Below, in pieces: positions 39,546-50,538 of a stretch of DNA of 64,000 nucleotides. This DNA comes from Patagioenas fasciata. Taxonomy: Eukaryota > Chordata > Aves > Columbiformes > Columbidae. The position numbers and the translations under genes were made by a program. Where the stretch lies: positions 54,796,398 to 54,860,397 of the forward strand of contig NC_092521.1 in assembly GCF_037038585.1 (NCBI RefSeq), given 5' to 3'. How positions within the stretch are numbered: the first letter of the stretch is position 1; every line of letters starts with the position of its first letter. The notes under the pieces were generated by a model that was not told the DNA's origin, did not search any database, and was given only the letters and a program-made list of their open reading frames with translations.

Positions 39546-40232
39546 CTAAGTATTTAGAGGAACGTTAGTTGTTCCATAAAAGTCTCAACGGTTTCATTGT
39601 ATTATTTTTAATTAACATCTACACTACACCCAACGCTGAATCATCTTCTATACTCTCCCAGAGCAGCAGCTGGTTTGTGATTTTGCCTCTATGCCGATAT
39701 CATCTCTTGGTAGGGGAGATCTTCCTCCTCCTGATCTTTCTTTTTTTTTTTTGTTTTTTTCTGGGCTTAGTCTAGTCTTATCCAAGCAGTCACAACCTGT
39801 ACCACCACAGTCAATGGATTTAACTTTCTGCAGGGACACAAGCAGCAGAGCCAGCACATGCAGAGCTCCAGCTCACACCCCAGCCCACAATCTCAGATCA
39901 TCCATACCACCTAGCTAGCTATATGTGAGCAAACCACCCAGCTCACCTGTCCCTCCTTGGTGAGGGGCAACACAAAACCTTGGGACAGAAAGCCAAGCCC
40001 ATTGCAGCACAGAGAGGAGAAAGGGTGGAAAACTGAACCCCTGTTCTGTCTCCTCCCAGCTCAGAGAGGACCTCTGCCAGCAGACACGGGCAGCGTTGCC
40101 TGCACCCGGCAGGGGGGCTGCACCAGGCTGTGAAGGGGGCTGGCTCTCCCCCAACCTCAGCAATAACCCCCCCTGAAGCATCCACTGCCATGGCATCCCT
40201 TTGTTGTCCCTATAAACAAGGTTTCTTACCCG

Positions 40233-40690
40233 GTGTGCATGTAAATGAGCCAAATTCTGCACAGATAAGAGGTACTGTTTATTATGGAGTTCTGCAAGTC
40301 TGGAGGCTGGAATAAAGCCAGGGCACCTGAAACAAAAGTAACAGCCATTATATACAAAATCTTATCGCTACTCAGGACAGTCCTAAAGAGCCAATTGGTT
40401 ACACATTTGCATATTGGTTACATAATCATTTTAGTGTATAATGAGCAACATTCAGCTAAAGGACACTATCCAACTGTGTTAAAACAAGACTCAACTAATT
40501 GTGCAGGCTTCAGAATGTCTAAAGCTGCAAGGTCAGTAGTCTCTGTAGTTTCTGATTAAGTGTTTTGCAAGTCGCTCTTATCTTTGTTAGAGAAGCAGGC
40601 TGACCTAAAGCTGAAAGGATTTACATATCTTTAGGTTAGCAATTGCTGACAGGATTCTTTCTTCTAAGTGGTAATGACTACACCTTGGGC
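40233..40690 (-). mobile_element. Probable solo LTR (endogenous retrovirus)
   Basis: Read on the minus strand this stretch has a TATA-like box (plus-strand 40348-40355, tatataat in antisense) followed about 70 bases later by AATAAA (plus-strand 40277-40283), the spacing of an LTR promoter and R-region poly(A) signal. The wording ('ggagttctgcaagtctggag', 'ggacagtcctaaagagccaa') feels like a bird LTR, but I cannot name the family. No target duplication was found, so both ends are estimates. Confidence 0.45.
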
Positions 40691-43192
40691 AAGTGCCTCT
40701 TCTTACCAAGGATAAATGAATTTAGGAAGCTGCAGTGTTACTGTAAGAAAGACAGCAGCGAGGACTTGTGATCATTCCCAAGCAAACACAGATATCCAAG
40801 AGATAGAGGTTTTGTTTTATTTTGTCTTTAATGTAAAAAGATCTTCGTATGAATATTGGACTAGCTATGCACAGGTAAGGCATTCAAATACATTTAACAT
40901 CTTAAGATGGGTCAGTGCTAGCACAATGCTGTTGCTTCACGATTTTAAATAAAGACTATTAGAGCTTTAATTGCATTTCAAGGCATGACATTGAACAAAA
41001 ATATATTTCTTTCTTCAGAAGCTGGAGAACAGACTTCAAATGGTCTTACAAAATAAGATAACTTGAAAACTCTTCTTCCCCCCATTTTTCCTGCCCTGAC
41101 AGGGTGCTTCAGCATAGTTCTGAGCTCAACTCTACAAACAGAAATGCAGTAAATTAATTAGTTATCAGATTATGTCTTATTCTTTACAAAAGGCAGGCAT
41201 TTACATCACTAAATGACATAAAGAACTGCTTCAAACCAGCTTCAAAAAAGAAGAGCCCCAAAGTGTTGAAAAGATATATCAGGTGTCTAAATCTTCAGCC
41301 TTTTTGAGAATTCTAATAATTCAGTGCTAAGAACACTTCTTGGATATGCTAGAGACATGTGTTGATCTGAAAATATTTCTTAGTGAACATTAACTCCCTG
41401 TTTTACTGAAAATCTTTATTGTTGAACCTTTTGTTACAGGTGCAGGGAAACAATGCTGTCAGTTCTGCTACTGATCAGAAACAAACTGTAATACATGATG
41501 AAACAAGTTAAGAAAGGAAGCAAAGATTATTATTCAACTTCTGAATTGGAAGTGCTCACAGTACTTAGTTAATTTACAAATTAAAGTAAATTACTTATCT
41601 GCTTAAAGAGCATGGAACCCTGAAAATACCACTAATACTATTTTGGGTGACTTATATTGTGTTTTTATTGTACATATATTGTGCCTCTATCTTCCCTTGC
41701 AATTAATGGTCCATCTTCCACACATCCCTCTGATGTGTGGAAATCAATTTTTCTTGCTTATGCTGCTCTGTATGTCAGGGTAACACATTCCCACTCATTG
41801 GCTTCTGCTTCTTCCAGGCCTTTATATTTTGGTACTTAGTAACAGGTGGGTGAGAGTTTGCGTGTTCCTTAAAAATCATTGATAGCTCAGCAAAGCCTTC
41901 CTTGGCTGAGTCTAGTCTGCAGGAGCTAACTATGGGCTTGGCTCAAAGGTGCTGCATAATCGAGAGCTTGACCATCACACGGGGATGCAATGATGTGCCC
42001 CAGATTTGGAGGGGAGAGTTGGAGAGGAAAATATACGTGAAAGCACAGGCAGGGAAGCAGACTTCAGTAATCAGCTTTCCTGAGCCCTAACAGAACAGCA
42101 GATGCACCGAGGACAAAGCGACTCCTAAACCATCACAGTAGTACTTGTAAGAAGTAATTGTTTGGGATTTTCAGGGGCAGAAAAAAAAAATACAGAGCAG
42201 CTGTCTCAAAAACCAGACTTAAATCAAAAGCAGCTACAGCTTTGAAGGGAACTGGCACTAAAGCCGGAGGTCCTAAAGGTTTAGGATCAATTGCAGGTAG
42301 ATTAATTGAAATACTGAAAAGAGACAAAATAAAGAATACAGAATGTCTGCCCACAGAATCTTAGCAGGAATTGAAGTGGGAATGAAAAAAAAATTGGGGA
42401 TTTAGTTTCTGCTGGGAACAGACTCTTTAATCATACTCAGAAGAGAAATAGTTGAAGTGGTGCTAGGGGTAGGAGAAAATAATACAGTGGCCATAAAACA
42501 CTGTGGAAAAATACTGACTCTTTAATTGGGCACTAATATATCTAGGAAGTTAATCCTATTGAATGTTTGTGATATTAGGGTATCAGTTAGTTATAACAAG
42601 TATGTGTGTGTGTGCAAAATATGGTATTTTCTGCAATTTTCTTCAGCCAACTGTGGCATTAGAAATGGGTAATTTATAATATTCTAAGACTGATATTTTG
42701 CTCAGTGTAAGGTGACACTTTCCTTCGCAGAATATCCAAACGAATAACACTACCAACCAAAAGTCATCATATTAGTCTGCCTCCTCAGATTTTAAAATAA
42801 GTTTCATAATTCTGTGAAATATTTCTGGTGTTGAGTAATAACAAACTATAACTTACTAACAGTATATCCAGTAATACATAGTTTCAACAACCAAAACCTG
42901 TGAAAAGCATCTGTCTTGCAGTGTGTAACAAGTGTATCTTTCATTTTCCTAATTGAATGTCTGATAAATTAATACTACTTTCTGTGCCAACTCCCTGCTG
43001 CCTATGAAGGAAGACCCAGAATGCACTGTTCCTCTTTTGGTGCCTTTGATTAGAGCCAGCCTTTGATTTGAAAGGGTTCATGACTTATTTGGTCTTTCCT
43101 TTTTGTATGTCACCAAACAACAAAGGGTTCAAAACAGGCAACTGTTTTAGGGTTTTGAAAGTCTTGATTGAGTACAGTTACCTCCAGAAAAT

Positions 43193-43468
43193 GAAAGGAA
43201 AGGGAAAGGGAAAGGGAAAGGGAAGGAAAGGGAAGGGAAAGGGAAGGGAAGGGAAGGGAAGGGAAGGGAAGGGAAGGGAAGGGAAGGGAAGGGAAGGGAA
43301 GGGAAGGGAAGGGAAGGGAAGGGAAGGGAAGGGAAGGGAAGGGAAGGGAAGGAAAGGAAAGGAAAGGAAAGGAAAGGAAAGGAAAGGAAAGGAAAGGAAA
43401 GGAAAGGAAAGGAAAGGAAAGGAAAGGAAAGGAAAGGAAAGGAAAGGAAAGGAAAGGAGAAAAGAGCA
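43193..43468 (+). repeat. Two-phase purine pentanucleotide tract, (GGGAA)22 then (GGAAA)21
   Basis: An imperfect GGGAAA/GGGAA lead-in (43193-43240) is followed by 22 perfect GGGAA units (43241-43350) and then 21 perfect GGAAA units (43351-43455), before decaying into 'ggagaaaagag'. The whole plus strand is purine for about 275 bases. Because a five-base unit without stops is open in all three frames, long spurious ORFs appear on both strands here; none is a gene. Confidence 0.99.
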
Positions 43469-44254
43469 AACAAACAAAAACCAGTAAAGATGGTCAACTG
43501 AGTTGGGCTGTAGCATGTAAGGGTTAACAAGAAACAGAAGAAGCTGTATCAATTCTACTTTAAAAGAGAGACTTGTTGAAATGCCACAAATAACCCCTTG
43601 AAAGTTAAGGAGCTGGAAAATGAGTGGTATGCAGCGCTTTTCTACAGACAAGCCCAGGTTCTAGGTACTTGTACCTACAATGTGAAGCAGATGATAAATT
43701 TTGAAGTGTTCACGTGGGTGTTTATTCAGGTTGCAGGTGGTTTGTGAGGAGGAAAAGTACAAATTTGTTAATATTGGAAGCTGCATGTTTGACTTGTTCA
43801 GTTCTGAAATAGGCAGTAACTCTAATAGCATGGTGTGTGCTCCTTGGTGTTTGAGGTTTGCAGAAGCCACTTGGTCTGATAGCTTGATATAATAATTTTG
43901 AAGAGCTTTTTTCCCATTGGACATTACAGCTGGCTGTACTATGCAGAGGTGGGACAGTGGGTAACAGATGAAGTCAGACCTCAGCATGAACTTTTGTGAT
44001 TCTCAAGCAAACACCAGACTGAAAAAAACCAGCCTTGTAATGCTGGATATGTAGAACTTCATATCCTGGCTCTTTGGCATTTCCATGGACACTGAGAGGG
44101 GAACCATGCAAACTTGGGAATGCCCGCCTGTCCCAGGGTTGCAGATTTCAGCCTGAGCAGGGGTGACTAACCCAGAGCTGGAGGAACAGGGAGAAGGGAT
44201 AGGAGAGCTTCACCCATGGGAAGCACCTGCTGCTTGCATAGGCAGGCCCAAAGT

Positions 44255-44280
44255 CACACACACATACACACACACACACA
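44255..44280. repeat. (CA)n microsatellite, interrupted
   Basis: A CA run interrupted by a single TA step, about 26 bases, intergenic. Confidence 0.95.
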
Positions 44281-45332
44281 GGCTCAACACCAGCAGGAAT
44301 GACTGGCAGTGGTCAGCCAACCCCACCAGCCCCTTTGTAGTTGGGGGTTTGGTCTTTAATCCCTGCAGGCTGTAGAAGATTTCAAAGCCCAACATCCCAG
44401 TTGCTGCCCCACCACATGGTCATCAGGCCCTCTGCAAGAGGTGAGGTGCTGCTGGTTTGTCCAACAGAGCTGATTGCGGCTGTTTTGTGAGGATTCCAGT
44501 CCCTACAAGAAAGCATTAGTGGTGACTGCATGATGCCCAGGGGCCCCATTGCTGGCTCTGAGTGAGCAGGCATAGACACATAGGCCAAAATTAAGGTGGC
44601 CAACAGAGCTAGGAGTCTATGAGGTTGGGTCATGGGCTTTGGGGGAATCACACTTTTGGATGAAGATGCCTGAAGTCTACCTCAGCCCTTCTAGTACTGA
44701 AGTCCTTTAAGACTAGGAGCTAGTTGATGCAATTGTTTCCATTCCCCAATTGCATTATGGCAATCAGTAATATTATTACTGTAGGACAGAGGCTCCAGTA
44801 AAGAACCAAAACCTTTAATAGCAGGGTTTTGTACAAATAAGGCAAGCAGTCACAATCTAGATATAACTCGTGGGACCAGGAATAAAGCTTAAAAAAAAGG
44901 TCTTTGGGGCTTTGAATCCACCAAGGAGAGACAGCAGTTGAGGGAGACATTGCAGAAAAACAGCATTTGTGAACTTGAAAATGTCACACATTTTTCTGTT
45001 GAAGCTATGCCTCATTGCTGTTGTTAATGTGTTACTGTAACACCTGCTGGCCCTGGTTAGGATTCTTCTGGGATGGTATAATAACACAGCACAACGTGAC
45101 CACAAAGAAATTACAACTCATGATCCACAACATATACAGAGTGAATAATGACAGGCTCAACCAGATATATGCTGTTTTATCCATACTTGTGACCTGGTTT
45201 CATTTACTATTTTGTTTTAACTCTGTAAGCATCAGTGCTTCCTTGTAACTTTGAGCCCAGACATTATAAGTTCCCTGCTCTTCTGGTGTCATTGATCTCG
45301 AAGAGGGATTTGAAATAGGAGAAAATTACAGT

Positions 45333-45350
45333 TTAGGCTTAGGCTTAGGC
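45333..45350. repeat. (TTAGGC)3 short tandem
   Basis: Three perfect copies of TTAGGC. Too short to signal anything; noted for completeness. Confidence 0.9.
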
Positions 45351-47779
45351 TACTGTAAGATGGGCCAGCTGAGGGACAAATTTACATTTAGATTGAGCCT
45401 CTTCACATCTTCTCTAAGTAATTGTAAACTCTCGCATGCCTCAGCCCTGGAAAAGAATTTAGACAGCCCTGCACTGCCAAAACCTATGTCTTATGCTTTG
45501 TAAGATGTGCGATAGCTAATCTAAGTAGTCGGGCTTAGCACTGACTTTTCATAATTATTTGTGCAAATACAACTCAGTTATCAAATGTCTGCATTAATCA
45601 GACAAAGCATATCAGTATTGCCAAAATAAATTTGTTGTAGAAGTGTTATGTCTGATTATTTGTATTATTCAACCAACACCCAGACGTCCTATTATGTTAA
45701 GAGCTACACAAGCATGTAAGAGACCATTCCACCACCAGGGAGTGTCTGACTAATTTACGATAAGAGAAAACAATTGGACATTACAAGCAAATAAAAAGAA
45801 AGGGAGAGGAGAATTAGGGTAAGCATGGTAGTCTGTGCCTGCATGTTCCTGTGAGAACCATTAGTGAGTTTTAAGTAAAGGAAAAAATGTTTTGATATAA
45901 ATAAGTAAGAAATACGATATCAGTAATCCTTACTGGGCATTTGCCTAGCCCAATGGAGATTTCTGTGGTATGTACTTAGCTTTCATATTAGGGTCTTATT
46001 CTCATTCACGCCGTGTCTATTTACACCACTTTTGCAGAGATCTCCAAATGGAATTGCACAGACAGCAGAGGACAGAGGAACGCAGCCAAAACGCTACAGC
46101 TGGTCTCACACCACACAAATCTGCCCTGTGCACCCAGCCGGGCACGTGCCCAGCGAGGCTTGCAGAAGCTGCATTTCTTTGTTATTAAACGCTTTATACT
46201 GCCAGTACAATGTAAAGGGATCTTAGTGTGACTGAATATTCGTCTCAGTCCAATGTGTTTTGCTGCTGCATGTTTTCAGTTCCACAGCTATTTTGCTTGA
46301 GCATCAATGTAAATAAATCACTTCATTAAGATGCCTAGTTAAACTGGTGCTGCCTCTGGATGCAAGGATAATGAAGCTTACTTTCAATGAGAGCAAGATG
46401 CACAGAATACAAGGATACATGTTTACAGAGGTATCTACTCTCCAGTCCCATTTCTAATCTGAGGTTGCCCTGCCATGTCAGGGGTCAGGGTTCTATAATT
46501 CTGAGGGTCCACTCATTGAGGGCACCTCCTGAGAAGTCAGGCTGAGATTTTGTCCTCTTTGCCTTTAGTAGCTTGTGGTCAGTGATGCACAACGATATAA
46601 CAGAACATATTAAAAATAAAGCATTTAGCAGTTCAAACAACATTTAGTGGGGAAAAAACCCCACCCACCCACAAAATAGCAAAAAATATATTAGTTTATG
46701 TATTTGCAATGTAAAATTTACAAGGTAACCACAGGAAACTGGACTCTGTCAGGCACTCTGGTGGCTCAGATTAATTCTCCCAGACAATTCCCAGCCTTTT
46801 GTGAATGTGCTCCTTTTTTCACCTCCCGAATTCTTTTCCCCTCCTGTGCAAAGAAGCCTGGCACTGTCTCTCAGCTATTGTTTGAAGAAAAGTGGCTTAT
46901 CTTGAACTATACTTTTTCCTTTCATTTTCTTTTTGAATTGAACTGTTCTGTTCATGGGGCAAAGTCAAAACAGGCTACTCATAAATTATTACAGAGCAGT
47001 TCCCCTTTCATCACAGGAATAGAACACATTGCAAATCTACTAGGGAAAGCTGGAATTCCCATATATTCTTGAAAGTTATAACCAAAACCAAGTGAGAGTG
47101 GCAATACAGTAGGGCAAAACAACTTTTCTGATATCTCTCATCTGGGGCAACATCCATAATATGTAGTATTTCCATAATAATTATTATTTCTCAGGAAGAA
47201 ATACAGCAACTGCCACCTCTCTCACACTCAAACAGTATTGAAAGGAGGATTGCTTGGACTGACCAGCAGCTTATTGGCAAATAAACCCCCAACTAAGAGC
47301 ACAACAGCTTGGTAGGAAAGACCTATAATGTGTGATGGCCTGACACAAATGCTGTTATTAAAATGTAACAACAGTTTATATTTCATAAGTCATCCTTCTA
47401 AATCAAAGTCTACCTGAGCCGCTTCATACGGTTTCTGTAGACTGGTTATCTCACACAATCAACAATTACTAACGTTGTACACGGAGGGAGAACGAGGGGA
47501 CTTACACCCGTGAGAGGGTTTGTTGTTTTCCTTTCCTCGGAATATTTTGTAGACATTCTAAAGGCCTTGGCCCAACGAGTCTTCCCGGTAGCTCTGCTAG
47601 ATGTACAGATCGGCAGCAGCAAGTGCGATCTTTGCCAGAAGGGACATCTTGCCGTGTGACCTGAAAGGCACATCTGGATGCGGGAACCGGAGCGGGGGGA
47701 ACTGTGAGCAGTAACAGAAGCTGAATCTGTCAAGATATTAAAAACCCCCACCCAACAGAAGCAACAAATCCCTTCGCTG

Positions 47780-47975
47780 AGTGCCCCGTAGCAGGCCTTT
47801 CATCTCCTGCTCACTCGGGGAAGGACCGCACCGCCCTGCCCTGCCGGGAGGGTCCGCCTCCGAGCCCCGGTTTTCCCGGGGGTGCTGGAGCCGGCCCCGC
47901 CGCAGCCCGGCCCGCACGGCGCTCTTCCCGGCTGGCGCTGCCCGGGGCGGGGCTGAGGATCTGCTCCTCGCTCAC
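47780..47975. promoter_or_regulatory. GC-rich, CpG-dense patch upstream of MTCL1
   Basis: An abrupt rise in G+C with many CG dinucleotides ('ccgggagggtccgcctccga', 'cccgccgcagcccggcccgc') about 1.2 kb before the probable MTCL1 start region. It is separated from the main island by less CG-rich sequence, though 48120-48420 is also fairly GC-rich. It could be a shore, an enhancer or a separate promoter. Confidence 0.5.
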
Positions 47976-48979
47976 GGAGACTTGTAAATAGAGCTCTTAT
48001 TTGAATATGGGGTTTTTTTCACCTCTGCAGCCTTTGTAAAATAAGGAGTACCTGTTGCATACTCATGCGGCAGCATCCGTGTTGCTATTCAGCAGGACAA
48101 ATCAGTCTTCCCCTCGTTTACTGGGACGAGGAGCCCCCGGCAGACCGGCCCGGGCCGTTTCAGGTGCCCCAAGTCACCTGCAAACTGACCTCGACTGGAA
48201 TTGCCTGAGCCAGCGGTCGGTTTTACCTTGGCCACCCTGACAGCCCGGTACTCTCAGGCTCCAGCAGTCATCCGTGACACCCTGGGGCTTCTGCCTTTCG
48301 GGGTAATACCTTGAACCCACATGAGCGGAGCAGGGGACTCGGAGTTCCCCAGGGTGCTGTCCCACAAAAAACCCCTCGGGACTGCCCTTCCACGGGGCGC
48401 GCTGCAGTCACCGCAGTTCAGAAGCGGGTGACTTGAGCCTCCCAAGGACTTAATGAGCTAAGCACCCATTTACCACCTCCGTTTGACAGATAAGGGAGCC
48501 ACCGCGATTTGTCCAAGGTCCGTCTGTGCCCAAGCGGAGGAGTCAGAAATATCCTGGCGGCTGCTGCTCTGCTTTACCCATTAGGTTGTGCCTCTTTCCC
48601 ACGCTTGAGCCTCTCCTCCCTTTCATTTACTCTCCCGGTGCATTGCAAATGTAAGGGCTGTAATTTCACATCCCTGTGCTGCAGAAGGATGGGTCCGGGC
48701 CTTTTGTAGTTTAACCACACTCAGGAACTTGCCGATTCCCTCGGATACTCGGCCCTGCCTCTGGATGAACCTGTGTCAGCCTTAAGCACAGAGCTAATGC
48801 GGTGGCTGTTCTTTTGTTGCTGCGAATCTCTGAAAAGACGGTTTTCATCTAGTCTTAGCTCGGAAAAAAAAAAAAAAATAAAAGAATACATGGGCAACGG
48901 TATACAGCTTAGGGCTCGGAAATTAAAATTTCCTCCCAAATGAGGCTTTCTGATAGGAAGCGGCTGGCAGAGGCGCCCC

Positions 48980-48987
48980 TATAATAA
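48980..48987 (+). promoter_or_regulatory. MTCL1: TATA-like box, MTCL1 promoter candidate
   Basis: TATAATAA in 'cccctataataaagcgtgg' lies immediately upstream of the CpG island and would place a start near 49010, leaving a leader of about 660 bases. Many CpG-island promoters lack a TATA box, so this is tentative. Confidence 0.4.
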
Positions 48988-49172
48988 AGCGTGGAGGCAG
49001 CTCGAGGAAAGTAGTTTACAGGGAGAGCAGCCTGGCTGGCTGACAGAGGGGGCGGATCCTGCGCACAGGCGGGCAGCGCCGCGCCGGAGCGGCCCCGGCA
49101 GCAGCGGGGCTATTTCAGGAGCCGGGCGGAGGCGGCGGCGGCCGGAGCAAGGGCTGGGGGCAGCGGCGAACC

Positions 49173-49199
49173 ATGGGGTTAGCGGCGCCGGTGGGCTGA
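49173..49199 (+). CDS. Upstream ORF in the MTCL1 leader, 8 codons
   Basis: ATG in a strong context (A at -3, G at +4: gaaccATGG) opens a frame of eight codons that ends at TGA, about 470 bases before the MTCL1 start. It overlaps no other coding sequence. If the transcript starts near 49010 it would be the first ATG met by scanning ribosomes and could lower or modulate MTCL1 translation. Whether it is in the mature leader is not known. Confidence 0.4.
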   Translation: MGLAAPVG

Positions 49200-49671
49200 G
49201 CGGGGACTTGCGGGTGGAGGCGAAGGCAGCCGGGAAACGTGCTTTTGCCTCGGATTGAGGAGAAAAGGAGATTTTTGTCGGGCTGCATCACAACTTGATC
49301 TGCATCAAGCTGAGCCAGGCAGAGAGGGGAGCGGGAGAGGAAGGAGAGAGAGGAGGAGGAGGAGGAGACGGCTGCCACCGGGGGATTTGGGCTCGTTTTA
49401 TTGAAACAAATCAGTGCTCGGGAGAGAGCAGCGGGGAGAGAGAGGAGGAGGAGAAGAAGGAGGAGGAGGAGATGGGGATGGGGGGGCAGGAAGAGGGGGA
49501 TCGAGAAAGAAAAGTGTGAGGGCTGTGGCTGGGAGAAACAGAAGTGATGAGAGAGAGACTGGGGAGGCTGGAGAAGGCTGCCCGTCCTGCTGCTGCGCCC
49601 CGCGGGGACCGCCGCTCCTGCGGCCACCGGGAGCCCCCGCGGCTGCCGCCCCGCCGCCCCCGGCTTGCACG

Positions 49672-50538
49672 ATGGAGGCGCTGAACGGCCCCGGCCCGGG
49701 GCCCGGCGACGCGCTGCGGCCGCCGCCGCCTTCGCCCGGCCACCACCACCCGCACGCCGAGAAGAAGAGGCTGCACCGCGCCCCGTCGCCCGCCAGACCC
49801 TTTCTCAAGGACCTCCACCCCCGCGCCGCCGCCGCCAAGCCGCCTCCCGCTCCCCCCAAGTCCCCCGGCCTCCCCAGCCGGGCGCCCCCGTCGCCGCACC
49901 CCGGTGCCCACTCGCCGGCCGCGGGGCTCCTGGCGGCGCCGGGCCGCTTCTCCCGCCGCCCCGCCGCGCCGGGGGCCAAGGCCGCCGCCGCTGTCACCGC
50001 CGCGGGCAGGGCGGGCACCAAGGCGGCCCCCTGCGCCAAGCGGGCGGCCCGCGGTCCGGAGCCGGGCCCCGGTGGCCGGGGCGGCGGGCGGCAGCCCGGC
50101 AGCGAGGCGGCCCCGCCGCCCGGCAAGGGGAGGAAGGGGAAGCGGGTCACCGGGGCAGCCAGCGGCCATGCGGCGGCGGCGGCGGCGACGCTGGCCCGCG
50201 TGGGCCACACGGACAGCAGCTCCGACCTCTCCGACTGCCCCTCCGAGCCGCTCTCCGACGAGCAGCGCTTGGCCCCGGCCGCCAGCAGCGACGGCGAGTC
50301 CGGCACTGGTTCCAGCGACCGCGAGCGGGAGCCGCCCGCCGCCCAGCCCGCCGCCGCCGAGCCGCCCCGCACCGGCCCCGGGCGCGGAGTCCCGCCGTCC
50401 CCAAGCCCCCGCGGGGATCCGCTGCCCGCGGCCCCGGGCGGGGGGCGAGTCCCGAGCCGCTGGGAGCCGCCGGCAGCGGCCCCGGAGGAGCTGCAGCGGG
50501 AGGTGGAGGAATTGCGCTCGGAGAACGAGTACCTCAAG
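49672..50538 (+). CDS. MTCL1: MTCL1 coding exon 1 (N-terminus)
   Basis: This exon has 289 codons. ATG is chosen because the first residues, MEALNGP, match the known vertebrate start; the frame runs further upstream only from non-ATG codons. Seen: a basic conserved motif [17 protein letters not shown] (33-49), a long Pro/Ala/Gly-rich low-complexity part, six Ala from a GCG run (167-172), a conserved Ser/Asp stretch [19 protein letters not shown] (180-198), and the start of a coiled coil [18 protein letters not shown] (272-289). It ends at a phase-0 donor AAG|GTGAGC and joins 62244 in frame. MTCL1 (SOGA2, KIAA0802) crosslinks and stabilises microtubules and binds the polarity kinase PAR1b/MARK2; it acts in epithelial cells and Purkinje axon initial segments (family knowledge). 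The low-complexity part differs from human in length and residues, as expected. Confidence 0.95.

Larger units (their letters stand above)
20111..48975. other. RAB12-MTCL1 intergenic region
   Basis: About 29 kb between the two genes. I find no convincing protein-coding exon on either strand; the open frames are short and do not resemble known proteins. What it holds is listed separately: CR1 pieces (24560-24880, 28752-28834, 32207-32645, 39240-39545), an old repeat near 30.7 kb, a probable LTR at 40.2-40.7 kb, microsatellites (33264, 43193, 44255) and a GC-rich patch at 47.8 kb. The rest is AT-rich single-copy-looking sequence. Confidence 0.8.

Noticed and set aside
43068..43651. Open frames of 119-157 codons on both strands rich in Gly/Lys or Phe/Pro/Ser
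   Set aside because: They are translations of the GGGAA/GGAAA repeat, which has no stop codon in any frame.
45333..45350. Interstitial telomere-like repeat
   Set aside because: Only three units of TTAGGC, which is not the vertebrate TTAGGG unit.
46698..47072. 124-codon plus-strand frame in the intergenic region
   Set aside because: No recognisable domain, composition like the surrounding noncoding sequence, and no splice or promoter context.
49414..49671. Upstream extension of the MTCL1 frame by 86 codons
   Set aside because: It has no in-frame ATG (it opens at GTG), is Gly/Glu/Arg low-complexity, and the ATG at 49672 matches the known protein start.
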